From positions 21,044,663-21,108,662 of the forward strand of contig NC_061811.1 of NCBI RefSeq assembly GCF_021462225.1: a DNA stretch of 64,000 bases, read 5' to 3'. This DNA comes from Girardinichthys multiradiatus (Eukaryota; Chordata; Actinopteri; Cyprinodontiformes; Goodeidae). Under the pieces are notes generated by a model. That model searched no databases, was not told the DNA's origin, and saw only the letters and a program-made list of their open reading frames with translations. The position numbers and the translations under genes are program-made. Below are positions 1 through 13,000 of this stretch, piece by piece (the stretch's first letter is position 1; every line of letters starts with the position of its first letter).

Positions 1-943
1 TCCCCCAACTCTGCGAGGTGAGCAGACAAAGGGTTATAAAACTTTTGGCAGCAAGCTAGTAAGTAGTAAGGTTGAAGACAAAGAAAATGGGGAATTTCAC
101 CATTAGGTTATTTTAACAGTCCAGTCTCACAGCGCACCTGCGCTTGCTCTCAGGTGTTCAACAACCCCGCAAAACACACACAAAGCTGGGTAGCACAGCG
201 GCCTCCAGACTTCAAACACGGCACATGAAAGTTTCAATAAAAAGGTTACATGCACATATCATTCAGAACACATTAGATTAAATAGCGAATCTCATTGCAC
301 TAAAACCTCCTGTACCCTGCCCAGGCTTTCTAAGAAAAAAATTTAAAATAAAAGATGGGTTTTTTTGTCGTCGTCTTTCTTCTGAGCGGGGTTGAGAGAG
401 AATGTGGTGGAAGTCTGAAGCTACTCTGCGTCCACAGTTGACTTCAGGAAAAGCGGTCAATCTTTGTCCTCTGGCCTCCTTGGCGAAAGGGAAAATATGA
501 TCTGACCATCACAGTCAACTAGGACAAAACAAGGTGGCTCCTTGAAACTCCGTGGTTTTTTTAGTTATGTGTTAAACTCACGTCTTCGATCGGCAAAGTG
601 AAATTTCTGGCCTTCTTATTCCAGAAACCTCAGTTATGAATTCTTCGTTGGCCAACGAGAGAGAATAAATGAAATCCACTCGGGACTCTTCTACAGGTGA
701 TGCTTCAGATGTTGGTAACCGTGTCACGGTCTCCAGCTGAAGGCAAATGGTCAAAATGTGCACCTTCCTATATAGCGTCCTGTGACGTCAGACTTGGGGC
801 GCCCCGTCATATCAGTCGCAATGTCCGACGGGATCTGTAGGCACGGACTGTCCTGGATACAAAATGGCCGAAAAGGCCAGGAGGCCTGGTGGCGTCTAGC
901 AACGTGCAAATGGGCCAATATTCAGCAAACAAGTGGTCCAACA
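1..943 (-). mobile_element. Family-A LTR, copy 1 (cut by window edge)
   Basis: This is the distal part of a long terminal repeat that recurs at 21511-22966 and 47692-51033. It is recognised by side-by-side similarity with those copies: shared blocks about tttggca/aagctag, gttgaagacaaag, acagtccagtct, tttcaataa and catgcacatatcattcag. It ends in GGTCCAACA at 943. The complete copy starts TGTTGG, so the element has the TG...CA ends of an LTR. Transcription is inferred on the minus strand from a TATA motif and a CRE at 769-790. The short reading frames inside it have no recognisable product. No polypurine tract is visible beyond 943, so this copy could be a solo LTR; its other end is outside the window. 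Confidence 0.7.
769..790 (-). promoter_or_regulatory. CRE plus TATA core promoter of the family-A LTR
   Basis: On the minus strand a perfect palindromic CRE (TGACGTCA, 783-790) lies just upstream of TATATAG (769-775). Copy 2 keeps the TATA (22801-22807) but its CRE is TGACTTCA (22816-22823). Copy 3 has a TATATA at about 50915-50922 and TGACATCA at 50930-50937. The arrangement is typical of an LTR U3 promoter. Activity is inferred. Confidence 0.55.
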
Positions 944-2039
944 CAGTGATGGTAACTTTTAACAATTTAAAACTGGAACTGGAATTGGAAAATAAGAATA
1001 TTATTTTATAGGCTGCATAGTGTGGATTACAAAGTATATTATACTCATATATCACTCCTACATCATGCTTTCTTATTACTTTCCTTAATCACAAGGTAAT
1101 GATATACGTTTTTTTCCCCTTTTATCTAAAGCTGGGTTTATTCTGTTTTCCGATAGTGAAATCCAAATGTCCGTTGTAGCTGGAGATATAAAATCCTTTT
1201 AGCAAAATAAAACAGATGAATATATAATTATGTCTTTATTTTTCTGATTTAATTGCTTATTAGATTTTAGATTGCTTTGTGCTTTCATTAGGTGATTTCA
1301 CAGGATAATAATTAAGCAATTTTAGTCTGGCAATGAAACTCCTCCTTCAGCAAAGCCCTTGAGATACAAAACACCCAAAAAAACTAGGCCACCTCTAATG
1401 CTCTGCGGACTTGCACAAGATGCACAATTTTTGAGGAAGAAAAGAATTGGTTTGCACTAAATCCACCCAACTTTTCATACAATTTGGTGTGACAAACCTG
1501 CTGGAGCTGAACTAATGCTGTTTAAAAAGCTGCAGCGGCTGCCATGTGCTTTTGTCTGATGTGTTTTTCCCGCTATGGAAAGAAGATAAAGTCTGAATGC
1601 AGAGCTTGGTCTCAGTCGGAAAGAGTGGCTTTTGTGATGTTTATGGAAATATCACCTTTTGGAACACATCCATAATCATGTTGTCTGTCTTTCTAACTTT
1701 TCTTTCCCTTTATAACAGCATCGTCCCTCACCTGTCTTCTGTTGTCCTTATTGTTAGGCTGTTTTGACTTTACTTCAATATCATGCAAACCAGATAGAAA
1801 CCCGTAGGTTGAATTTGTTACATTGCTCTGTGTTGCGTCAGTAGCATGTCCTAGATAGATCTTTTTTTAATCCTCTAAAACATGTTTTCAGCAAAAATAA
1901 GCACTTTAATAAAGTACGCAGCTGAAATGATACACAAGAACATATCATCATCCAAAAACATTAGGTACACCCCACAAGTCTACAGCCTTCAGATCCACCT
2001 TTATCTGCAATAACTTGAAATAGATGTTTTCTCTAAGAC
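944..2039. other. Intergenic, no gene seen
   Basis: AT-rich sequence with no open frame of convincing composition and no repeat I recognise with confidence. Confidence 0.5.
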
Positions 2040-2460
2040 TTAATATTTCATTCTTCTTTACAACATTGCTTCAGTTCATAGAGGTGGAGGCATGGCTCTC
2101 TTGAGGTACCACCACAGATGTAATTTAATGGATTGCAATCGGCATTTTGAGTGGGCCATTGCATCACCAGGAATCATTTCCGGCCATTCTGCTGAATATC
2201 TGTTTATCATTTTCCAATTTAGGACCCAATTTCATTTGATTCTTTAACATTTTGGTATAAAGGGGAGTCCTTGGTTGACCCAATGACTACAAGGTGCCCA
2301 GACAGGGGGTTGAAATACAAGCTAAAGTCACACATCTCCACCACTGTGCTTGACGGTTGGCATGAGGAGCTGATGTGCTATGTATGGTTTTCAGTTTTAT
2401 CCAAACATGGTGATGTGTATTATGGCCAAATATTTGATTCCTCTTTCCAAAGATGAGACA
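2040..2460 (-). mobile_element. Decayed DNA-transposon fragment
   Basis: Read on the minus strand, the block around 2330-2360 encodes a remnant like PTVKHSGGG, the motif upstream of the second catalytic Asp in Tc1-type transposases. The surrounding wording (ccaccactgtgcttgacggt, catggtgatgtgtattatgg) matches a repeat common in fish genomes. No frame is open and no inverted ends are visible. Boundaries are approximate; family assignment is from recall of repeat sequences, not a search. Confidence 0.45.
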
Positions 2461-5400
2461 AGCAAATCAATCTTGTATTTTTCTAATTGTACCATCACAA
2501 GCCTTAGTATTTATTATCCTGACTTAGGCCTGAGTCTGAAATGGAGCTGAAATGGTTTTTGTAATTACTTTGAGCATACCATGGTCTGAATTTGGCGGAA
2601 TTTGCTGGGACTTACACTCTTGGGAACACTGGAAATAGCCTGAAGGCATGAATGACCTTTTCAAGGTTACTATTAGAAAGAAACAGCTTTGCCTTTGCTA
2701 TCATTCTTAACTGAAAAAAGCTAACTCTAAGGACAGCATTGTTTGTGAAGGTTTAAGCTGTTATCCAGAATAACTCACAAGTTTGTGATAGAGGGTCTTA
2801 TTGTAATTTCTTAAAGGGCCAAAATCTAGGATGTTAAAAGCTCAAAAAATTTAAGACCTCTAACATTTGAATGATAGACTTAATTGTTTTTAAATTACCC
2901 TATTACTCCCCCGAGATTAATGGACAGCAACAATTGTTTCTCTATGGTGATTGCAGATTTCTTTCTGTCTTGACATTGTATTAACATAGACTGTCATAGT
3001 CCAGTGCAGCAAACTGCAAACAAATGGTTTATCAGGTGCATTTGAATAGCAGTACATTGTGTCCACTTTCCAGGGTGGCCATTTTTCCATGGCTGTAGCT
3101 AACTTGTGACAACAAGCTTTTAATATATTATTGCCATTCAACTGAGGTATCACTAAACATGCTCGTGAATTATGTGCCATTAATGGAAATGTAGAAAGAA
3201 ATACTGATCATATATACCCACTTTACTTTTTAACAGGTCTAAAGTAACAATACAACAAGACTACCAAGAGTTGTGACAGTTACAGGTCAATCAAGGTGTA
3301 TTTAGTTTTACAATATTAGATGTCTGATGTTCAGTGCATGCAAGATGTTTATCTGAGAACCCTGCCTTGTCAAAAGAAGCAGCAAGCAGCCAACAAAGAT
3401 TGATAAATTGATTTCTGGAGGTTGTTTACTCACTTCTCCTCCCTGACACTCTCTTTGGCTGCTCTATTTTAATCAATATGCTTTGCTTTGGCCATCCAAA
3501 ATAAGCCTGCGTACACCTTAAGGTAATGATGCTAAAGCTAAACGTTTATCTGTGTAAACATTAACATCATAGGCAAAATATGACTCAAATATTTCTTGGA
3601 CTATCTACATTTCACTTTCAATGTCCTTAGATGTAAACAACTTGAAATAAATCAATGAAATTCAGCATTTTATTCTTGAATGTTGAAGTGACTGGAAACC
3701 AAATGTAATGTTGTATGCATCTGGACAAAACTAGGCCCCAGCTTTTATTCATTAGGTTGTAAAGTCAGTTTGTGCAGGGAGGGCCAGATTGAGGGTCAAT
3801 ATTTAGGAAAGAGACTGAGAAACTTCAAGAAGCCGACATTAAGATTCAGTTGTCACTACATAGACTAGTTTGGTATGCAAGTGTGGGTTGTCATAGTCTG
3901 CTTGATGGAAGATTGCCCCAGAGCTGTCATTGTTCTGACCATAACTTATAAGTCTAAAACCTCTAACCCATGATCAGAATTGAAGTAGCCTTTTGAATGG
4001 ATGAAGTGTAATGCATCAAAGAAACACAAGTCCAGTTGCCTTCTATTTAAGCACTTAAAATATTGTACCATTGTTTGTATTATCTTGTGATTACTGGATA
4101 TGTTATTATCTTGTGCCAAGAGATTGTGATATGCTTTTACATTATCTCCAGAAGGCAGATGGAAAATATTTATAGCAGAGACAGACATTCTTTGCCTCCC
4201 TACTTTGGAATTGGCCTAGCTCCTAATAGCTGCTAGATTAATTTAGCTGTTTAAAATTATCACTGATTCTCCAAACTGGGTCAAGTTCAACTATTGTCTG
4301 TTGCAGGTAAAATACTGACTACTGTTAAATCGTCAACAGAGCCCTGCCTCCAATACTCAAAACTATCTCATTAAGGCTCAAGAGGTTTTTTGTTTTTTTT
4401 TAATAATATGCAGCAGTTGGTGAAAAGAAAACTACATGTCTGATGTGGTATGGATCACAGTTGCCACCTAGTAGTGGAAACTCTAAGCATTTTGTATATT
4501 GCTTCAATGTGTTTCTAGTATATTCTTTCAGTTTTGTGTGCCCTGTTTAGGCCACTGTGGATCAGGCATGTTCGTTCCAAACAGTCGGTGCTTAATTGGT
4601 TAAGGATTCAGGGAGTTTGGAGGCCAGGTCAGAACCTTGGACTTTCTGGCAGGTCTCTGGAGCTTTTACTGAGGAGCTTTTTCTGTGTGTTGGGGGTGAA
4701 TCGACCCTGGAAGAAGCATTTTTGAGCACAGCGCAGAACATAAGAAAATGTTACTCATTTTACATCTCTGCAGCTTACGTTTTGTGCTTAACCTGCATAA
4801 GTTGGCATTTTTCCATTTTGGGTGAGAGATTAAACTGTTTCACAATCTAATGTTGATGAAGCTGTTGCCTGCGGTGATCAATTTTGTAGATATTAGAGAG
4901 CATAGATGGATCAGGGGCAATCAGAACACCACAGCTGAGCTTTAGTGTCCTGCTTCAGTGGCCTCAGTATGCACAGAAGAGGTCCACTGAGCACTATAAA
5001 TTACCAGCTGCATTTGTTGTATGCTGCTCTGCTGATTGGAGATCTTTCTCTCATCTTTGGGACAGTTACATGACAAAGAGAGGCAGCAACATCTGCTCTG
5101 CAAAAGGCTGTTTGTTGTGCAGAACTTGCTGAAAAGTGCATCTCACATCAAAAGGAACATTTAGTATCTCCAAATCGGCGTCTGCTTTAATCATGCAATA
5201 CTTTGTGTTCTTCTATTATCTTTTATTTCTTCTTTATTATCTTTTATTTCTGAATCGAATTAAACAGCAAGCCTTATCAGTCTCTGAAAGTACATTACAT
5301 ATTGAGAAGAAAACAAAAGCTAATCCTGTTATTGTAGCAGGAATATTGGCTGACTCAATCACATGTGGATTATTTTGATTTGATCTGAGGCTTCTCTGCC

Positions 5401-5559
5401 AGCTCGTCTTCAGAACATATTACGTACATTGTGCATTCTGTCCACAAGCGACATCACAATCAGACCTATTTCTGTGGGACAAAAAGCTAGTTCATTGGTT
5501 TTAGATGTCTTAACCTCAAGTTCTGAGCATATCTCTCTCCAAAGATTCCTGTCTGTCAG
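2461..5559. other. Intergenic, no gene seen
   Basis: Unique-looking AT-rich DNA. Near 5210-5250 a 22-bp phrase (ttctattatcttttatttct) is tandemly repeated. The short open frames have no recognisable domain. Confidence 0.5.
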
Positions 5560-6856
5560 CCATTTTCCAAACAGGCCGGCTCTTCACTCTAGCTCTTTAG
5601 CTCTGCTCCAGGAGAAGCTCTCCCAGCTGAGTGTGCCCAACTCCACCTGCAGATGGATCACTGACTTCCTGTCTGACAGGAATCAGCACGTGAGGCTGGG
5701 GAAGCACGTCTCTGAGTCCCTGACCATCAGCACCGGTTCCCCCCAAGGCTGTGTTCTCTCTCCTCTGCTCTTCTCCTTGTACACCAACAGCTGCACCTCC
5801 AGTCACCAGTCTGTCAAGCTTCTGAAGTTTGCGGACGACACCACTCTGATCGGACTCATCTCTGATGGTGACGAGTCTAGGTACAGATGGGAGGTGGACC
5901 ATCTGTTGGACTGGTGCAGCCAGAACAACCTTGAGCTCAACGCTCTAAAGACAGTGGAGATGGTTGTGGACTTCAGGCAGAACCCAGCCCCACCTGCCCC
6001 CATCACCCTCTGTGACTCCACAATTGACACTGTGGAATCTCTCCGCTTCCTGGGAACCATCATCTCCCGGGACCTCAAGTGGGAGCCAAACATCAGCTCC
6101 CTCATCAAGAAAGTCCAGCGGAGGAGGTTCTTCCTGCGGCAGCTGAAGAAATTCAACCTGCCAAAGATTATGATGGTGCACTTCTACACAGCCATCATTG
6201 AGTCCATCCTCACCTCCTCCATCACCATCTGGTACGCCGCTGCTACAGCCAAGGATAAGGGCAGGCTGCAGCGTGTCATTCGGTCTGCTGAGAAGGTGAT
6301 TGGCTGCAGTCTACTGTCGATCCAGGAACGGTACACCTCCAGGACCCTGAAGCGGGCAGGGAAGATTCTGGCTGATCCCTCCCACCCCGGTCACAGACTC
6401 TTTGAGACTCTCCCCTCTGGCAGGAGGCTGCAGTCCATCCGTACCAAAACCTCACGCCACAAGAACAGTTTTTTCCCATCTGCCACCAGCCTTGTTAACA
6501 AAGCCCGGAAACCACCTTGACACTTTCCCTTTCCCCCACACCCCCCCTTTTTTGCTGACAGGACACTTGTAACCTGTAACTCTATGCGTTACATTAACGC
6601 TCAGCTTGGACTCCTGCTTTACTTGCACTGCCATACTTGCACAATGATCACCTGCACTGTTGTACTGCTCTCGCACCCAATACTCCTCTATAATTACTCT
6701 CACTCACTTAAAACTGTGCACATATATTTATGTTATATTGTAGAAATGTTTATACTGTTTAATTTGTATTGTATTGCACCGACTACGCCAAAACAAATTC
6801 CTTGTATGTCCAAAAACGTACTTGGCAATAAAGCTTTTCTGATTCTGATTCTGATT
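5560..6856 (+). mobile_element. LINE 3' half (Rex1/CR1/L2-like non-LTR retrotransposon)
   Basis: The 3' half of a non-LTR retrotransposon: reverse-transcriptase C-terminal part, 3' UTR and tail. The frame 5429-6520 is uninterrupted. It contains SPQGCVLSPLLF (near residue 104) and the catalytic FADD (residues 134-137, codons 5828-5839), then a thumb region with LGTIISRDLKWE and a C-terminal HPGHRLFETLPSGRRL. Homology fades upstream of about 5600, so this is a 5'-truncated insertion; the endonuclease is absent. The 3' UTR ends with AATAAAGCTTTT and a short tandem GATTCTGATT tail (6835-6856), typical of CR1/L2/Rex1-type elements that end in microsatellites rather than poly(A). The exact clade cannot be fixed by eye. 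Confidence 0.8.
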
Positions 6857-7451
6857 ATATAATGAGCCTTATTTAAAATGCTTGTGTCTCATTAAGGAAG
6901 CTTGAGCTCTCTTACACCTGCAGTATAAATTATATAACAGTCCCCCATATGGACAGACTTCTGCATAAACAGACACATTTTGCTTGGATGAGCATTAAGG
7001 CGACGCAAATGGAGACTAATCAGCCGGTATAATTCTGTCACCTCAGTCTATGGAGCGAGATGGGTTAAATTTATGCTTACTCAAACTTGTCAGTGTTTGT
7101 TTTCTTCTTGCTGCAGTGGTAGATGGGTTGGGTTTTACTGCATTAGAGGTTTTAATGCTGGGTAAAGTTTGAATGGCTGCATTAATTCTGCTTGCAAACT
7201 TCTCCTGCTGATTGTCTTGTCATCTAAGCTTTGCTTCCATCATATGAGGGGTTTGGCCAAATGAACCCAAATCCCTAACCAGGTTAAATTAGATGTGATG
7301 GTAAACATATTCTCATGTTTTGGTAAAGTCATTGTGAAACAGATCCATTCTCTGATGTCTGAAAATAATGTAAAATCATAATTTTTAGAAAAACGTTCAT
7401 TTTTAGGCTTTGAGTTGAGTAATAAACAAACCTTCACTGATCAGTTCATAT
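6857..7451. other. Intergenic, no gene seen
   Basis: No domain-bearing frame and no recognised repeat. The last five bases (CATAT, 7447-7451) are the left target duplication of the next element. Confidence 0.5.
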
Positions 7452-7976
7452 TGTTATGGCTTGCGAGATATAGGACCCCAGATTGCAGATGAGCAGGCAG
7501 CGTGATGGTAAGTGAAAAAGGTTTAATAACAAAATCTCACTCACAGCAGGAGGCAGGAACAAAACAACAAATGGGCAGGCGAGACAGGCATGGCATGATC
7601 AAAAAACAAGACTTGGTTTGAGAACAAGACATGATATGAGAAATGTTTCCGCCATGACTAACTGAATAGGTGTGTATATATGGAGTGAAAACCAGGTGGA
7701 GCAAGGAGACAGATTAACTTTGAGCAGGTGAACCAAATAAACTTAATTGACAGAACAAAACATGGCTGCGGCAAAAACAGAGACTCTAATATACAAACAA
7801 AACCAAACTTGACAAAACATGAACAAGACCAGAAAAATAATAAACAGAAGCATGATTCAAAATCTAAGAAGAAGAATAATTAATAATAATAAACAAAAGA
7901 ACGAGTCAAAACCTTAACTGTGAAAAACATAAGAAAAAACCCAAAACCAAAAACCAAACAACCCCAAATCATAACA
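7452..7976. mobile_element. Solo LTR-like element with 5-bp target duplication
   Basis: A 525-bp element with ends TGTTATGG and ATCATAACA, giving a short TGTTATG/CATAACA terminal inverted repeat. It is flanked by an exact CATAT duplication (7447-7451 and 7977-7981). TG...CA ends plus a 5-bp duplication are the signature of an LTR integrase product, so a solo LTR (Gypsy-like) is the best call. It has no coding capacity and is unrelated in sequence to family A. A non-autonomous hAT element is less likely because hAT duplications are normally 8 bp. Confidence 0.65.
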
Positions 7977-8239
7977 CATATAGTTAAATATATATAGTTA
8001 TGATATATTCTCATTCTTATTATTATCATCCAAATAAATGAATAGCAGAAAATACAACATACATAATAACAAATATAAGGTAAATAAATTATAATGATAT
8101 ATAATTGAGTCCTGTTCTAGACTAAATACTAATCTGATAAATAATAATCTAATTTAACATATCTAAGTTTAAAGATATCCTCCTGGATTTAGATCAGCAT
8201 TACATCCAGTTGTTCTCCTAAGTACTTGGTGTCTTGTTT

Positions 8240-8540
8240 TGTCAACCCAGTAAAGCTCTGGAAAGGCTCCACTATAGAAAAGGCTAAGCGTTCAGTTTTC
8301 TCACCCTTCCGAACCTCTGCAACACATGAATCCAACAATTAATCAGCTTTACTGGCTTCCATTTAGGTCCAAGATCAACTACAAAATATTTCTTCTAACT
8401 AACAAAAACCTCTCTGACTTCCTTCACCCTAGCCCATCCCATCCCAGAACCTCAGTGCTCAGGTACATTTGACACCCTCTCCCATGTTCCCATCTCTCTA
8501 TCTTTCTGTTCAACTAAAATGTTCTCCTTAGCACACTGTG
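8240..8540 (+). mobile_element. L2-like LINE 3' fragment, decayed
   Basis: The translation around 8330-8410 reads NQLYWLPFRSKINYKIFLLT, a diverged version of the C-terminal region of L2/Maui-type LINE ORF2 proteins (QLHWLPV...KI.LLT). Frames are broken. Boundaries are approximate. Confidence 0.6.
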
Positions 8541-9689
8541 CTAACTCCCTACTGTTTGTTTGGAGGACAACTGGCACTGGTAATCAACTTTTGCTGGCAG
8601 CCCGAGAAAGAAGTTAAAGCAGTGAGCAGCTGCCAGCAGTGAATGCGGGTACGGCAGCGTGTCCATCTGTGTGTCTACATTTGAAGTTCGTCACAGATCG
8701 CCATCCTTAAGCAGAGCACATGGGAAACGTGAAGTAAAATTTAATTTTGAGACTGTCAACCAACACACTTTGAGCAGTCTGTCAAAATATAATCACAGAT
8801 GGCTTCATCAGACAGTATGTCTCACATTGGTGAAAGGGTGTCTGCCTTCTACGTGTAAAATTTAGAAAGCTTCCATCCACAGTGAAGACAGCCTGAAGGT
8901 TTTTTTTGCCTACAGTATCTGCATGAGTGCTGCATGCTGAAGCTGTAACAAGGATGATGGATGGAACTTGTTACTCACAAGTGATTTACATCTTTTTTAC
9001 TGCTGGCACAGAGCTGCAGTGGGAACCTTCAGATATGACTTGTTTTCTACTTCCCTTTTCACGGTTACATATCTAACTCTGTTAGAAGACATCCAAAGTT
9101 GTTATCCTTTAGTCTTTAGCCTCTCAGGCGCAGTAGGGGGGAAAGTAGAGATTGGTCTTTGACACTAGTTTTTCCCTATGCTACACTCATCCCTCCTCCT
9201 CCGCATGGTGATCTACTTTTCCTGCTGAATGTTCCTAGGCTATTCATCTTCTTCCTCTTCCTCCAAACCCCTCCTCTCTACTGTATCTGTCTCCCCACTG
9301 CAACGGTTTGATGCCGTGGTGCACCTTCAGGCTCTGTGTGGGATGGTTTTGTGGGTTGGCATCTGGCAGCCTCTGATAAGAGAGCAAGTGAGCCAGTGCT
9401 ATTCCTTCTGAGATGTGTTTTAAATTATTTTTTAAGAGCATTGGCCAAGGTTTTTTACAGTATCTGAAGGGCATTGTCTACAAAATGCTTCAAGTAACCA
9501 AATAGGCGCTCCAATGAGAAATGTCTGAATTTCTGCGATTTTCTACTACACTGGGACAATACTGAGACATCCAAGAGGTGATTCTTCTTGAGGAAAATTG
9601 GACATACCTCAGCAGAGCAAGAGAAACTCCCCGCTCAAGTGCTTGTCGGATATTGTTTTTTTTTAACTCTGAGGCTTGAAAGCCCAAAA
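8541..9689. other. Intergenic, no gene seen
   Basis: Contains a short pyrimidine-rich tract near 9247-9275 (cttcttcctcttcctcc) and small open frames without recognisable domains. Confidence 0.5.
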
Positions 9690-10090
9690 TAAAACAAGTT
9701 ACTGGTTTTTATTGCTGAATATGTTCAATTTTAGTTCCAGTGCCACAAGCTTAACAGATGTCAGATAAATAGATGAGCAAAAGATCTGGTAAAAAACATT
9801 ATTGGATTTGCCTGCAACGTAACTGTATCCTGCTGAATCTCCACAGATTTCTACATTCACCTTGTTGTACCATTGGCAGCAAAGCAAACCCATAGCATGA
9901 TGTTGTAACCACCTTACCTGGCTGCTGCAATACACTGCTCTTTATAGGCTTAAGTCTCATCTTGAATACTCTAAACATACTTCCTGTTGTTGTGGGGATA
10001 TAAAATGTTTCTCCAAAAGCCATTTGGTTTGTTCGTGTTGGTAAATAATAATTTTAGTTGTTCTTTAAGATGTCTACTATGAAGGGTTAG
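9690..10090 (-). mobile_element. Decayed Tc1-type transposon fragment
   Basis: The phrase ttggcagcaaagcaaaccca followed by tagcatgatgttgtaaccac matches, in reverse complement, the KHGGG-SIMLWG-type block of Tc1 transposase genes abundant in fish. Reading frames are destroyed. Ends are not defined. Confidence 0.5.
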
Positions 10091-13000
10091 GGTTGGTAGG
10101 TCAACCCACCATTTAAGTCATGGTTATGTAAAACTAGATTCTCGGTGGACAGTGACACTGGCTTTTCGGCATGTTCTAGGTCATTCCAGGTTTCTGAGTT
10201 GTTTTGCAATATCCACACAAGTGGATGGATATTCAAGATAACTGGGTACTCCAACAGATTAATAATCCCAGACACACATTAACACTTGTTTTAGAATAGA
10301 TTAAGCAGGCTAGACAATACGTTTCTGGGATGGTGTTTCTAAAGCCATAAACTCATAAGTGGATAACCACTTTTGACTAGAACTGCAAAGAGGGACTGTG
10401 TAACACACATAAAACTGGCACTTCCACAATAATATAGTAGTGCACTCCATGAATAATTAAGACGTGAAAAATGTTGCATAGATAAAAAAGCCAATAAAAC
10501 TCACCACTGTTCTTCATATACAGCCAAAAAACAGTTTTCACCTCACATTCTAATAAAACCATAATTGCTGAAGAAAAGATTATACTGTAATTGCAGAAGT
10601 CCAAATTCCATCCTGCAGCATAAGCAGTCATGCATGTGTCAAAATCTGTTTGATGGGTTGGTTGAAAAATAAGGCAGCAACATATCAATTTTGATTTTCA
10701 CTGAAAAGAAACCCAGCCATTTTTTTAGAGTTTCATTATTTAATACACGTTAGCTAGCCAGTGAAATTTTAGACTGTTATTTTGATGTGGCTTGAGGAAT
10801 TAGCATGAATTGATTGGTGTATGTGTCTGTAAATGCGTTTGTAATCATGTTTCCTAAAGCACTGGTTTTGTCCCTTCTGATATTATGTGGGGGCACACTG
10901 CGGCTTTTTATTTGGCCTTTATGTGGCTTAGGCTTTTATAATTACTGTGTATTGCATGTTCTGTTTCTTTCGTTCTTACAGGTAGGCACATAGGTAGGGC
11001 TCACCTGACAAGATGCTAAGCTGACAGTAAGAGTCTCTGCTTTGTTCTGCTGTCAGGTTTTGTTGTTTTAATTTCTGTTTGTGCAAAAGTAGAAGAGGCA
11101 GCTGAAGTAGAAAAAAAGCCCTCAAAGCTGTTCACCAAATAGGTCCACTAAAACTGTATGCCCCTTTTGAGCTGTGGTAAAATCCATACAATTAACTCTG
11201 GATGAAGCTAATAAGCAGAAACAGTCCTTTCTTATTCCTATTATGTTTCTTATTTTGGTATTAAGTAGGTGTGAAAGAAATTCCCCTTAGAATGTTGATT
11301 TATTTTTCATTTTTGGAAAATTTGCTCCAAAAAAGTTTATTATTATTAATGTGTGGCTCATTGTATTTTAAAGGTGTGTCAACTTTATAATTGGCATTAT
11401 TTGTTCAACTGAATTTGACAGAATGGTGTCATAATTTGGATTGGATTGTATGATTCTGGATCTGAACTTGACTATACAGGCATATCTAAAAAAAAAAAAA
11501 GAATGTAATAAAAACATTTAATATTTTTAATACATTTTATTTTTATAACTATAAACTGAAACTCATTATGTAGGATTATTACATATATAGTGAAATGTTT
11601 CAAACTTTGATTTCTTCTCATTTTGATAGAGTAAAAAGGAAGACTTTACAATCATTACTGGATAATTCCCACACTGGCTTGAGGGATCTAAATCCTTCCA
11701 GATAAAGCCATGCCAGTTGATTATTTCAGTTTCTTGACCTACAATCTTCTTCAGATCAGTATCTATTATAAACCGGAGAACATCCACTGATTGTGAACAT
11801 TTATTGTTTCAAATTTATTTTAATATTTTGCAAAACAAACTTATATTAGCATTTGTTTGGTAAAAGTTAAATATTGATCACAGGCTATGTAGGGTGCCTG
11901 TGTAAATTTGAAACAACAAATGTTCACAATCAGTGGATGTTCTCAGGTTTATAATACATACTGAACTGAAGAAGATTGTAGTTTTCATGTTGAAATTTCA
12001 TTGTATATTGACCTTAAATTTTCAGGGTTCTTAATCCATTTTTTTCTACATATTGATGTACCTTCTTGACCATTTCTAAAGTATAAATACAAATGTTTAC
12101 TAAGAATTATTAGAAAGTATTTGCATAGAAAAACATTGAAAAACCTGTCCAGTACCTTTCCAAACTACAGAGGAATCCCAACATTAGCCCACTTTTGTTG
12201 ATAAATCTGTTCGTAACACACCATGGAAAGTTTGTTTACAAAGTTCTCACAAAGCAATACATAGGTGTTCCCCCAGGAGTAAATGCTTCTTAAACTCCTG
12301 ACAAAGATAGGTTCCTTAGCTGTTTAGCAACTTCTCTGCCAACTTTGATTCTGGTCAAACCGCCTGTTTTTCTGTGAGAGGTCAATACGAGAGTTAAATT
12401 ATCCAGAAGAATCACAGTGAGTTGGTCGAACGCTCTAAATGCCAAGAAAGTTTTCCTCCTTATCTGCTTGAACACAAAATAAACAGAAACGTCGTTTATA
12501 AAAGGGAAGATAATAGGGTCCCAAAAACATTTAATGGGACACCCCATAGACAAGTTTGAACCTTTCTTCAAAAGTTTCTGTTGGAGCTGTTGGAGACATT
12601 TATCAAAAGAAAACATTTAAAAAATATTATTTTTCGGTAAAAGTGTGGATATGAAGGTGGCTGGACCAGTGGTGTGAATTTCCATGTTATGATAGAGGTC
12701 ATAAAGCATAACCAGATATTTTACAAGCCAGATATACCTCTCATATTGGAAAAAAAGACTTCTGGTGGAACCCCTCAGTACTCTGCCCATTGTGTCATTA
12801 AAATCTAAAGGAAGAGGGCACACACTCATCAGAATCTCCTGACCCACACATTGTAACCTCATACCGTAGTATAAATGGAACAGTATAAAATTAATCATCC
12901 AAGCACCTTATTTTTGTCGTTCCTGAACACTTTACCTTACGTCAACTGAATATTTTCTGTGTCCTGGTTTTTAAAGATGTTTGCATGACATGAAAAATCA

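Noticed and set aside
278..1055. Three minus-strand frames of 60-82 codons
   Set aside because: They lie in the family-A LTR and its flank, are not conserved in the other two LTR copies and show no motif.
5597..6181. Minus-strand frames up to 117 codons
   Set aside because: They are antisense to the LINE reverse transcriptase frame.
12290..12898. Two adjacent minus-strand frames of 93 and 108 codons
   Set aside because: No recognisable domain, no splice or start context that convinces, and AT-rich DNA yields such frames by chance; left unannotated.
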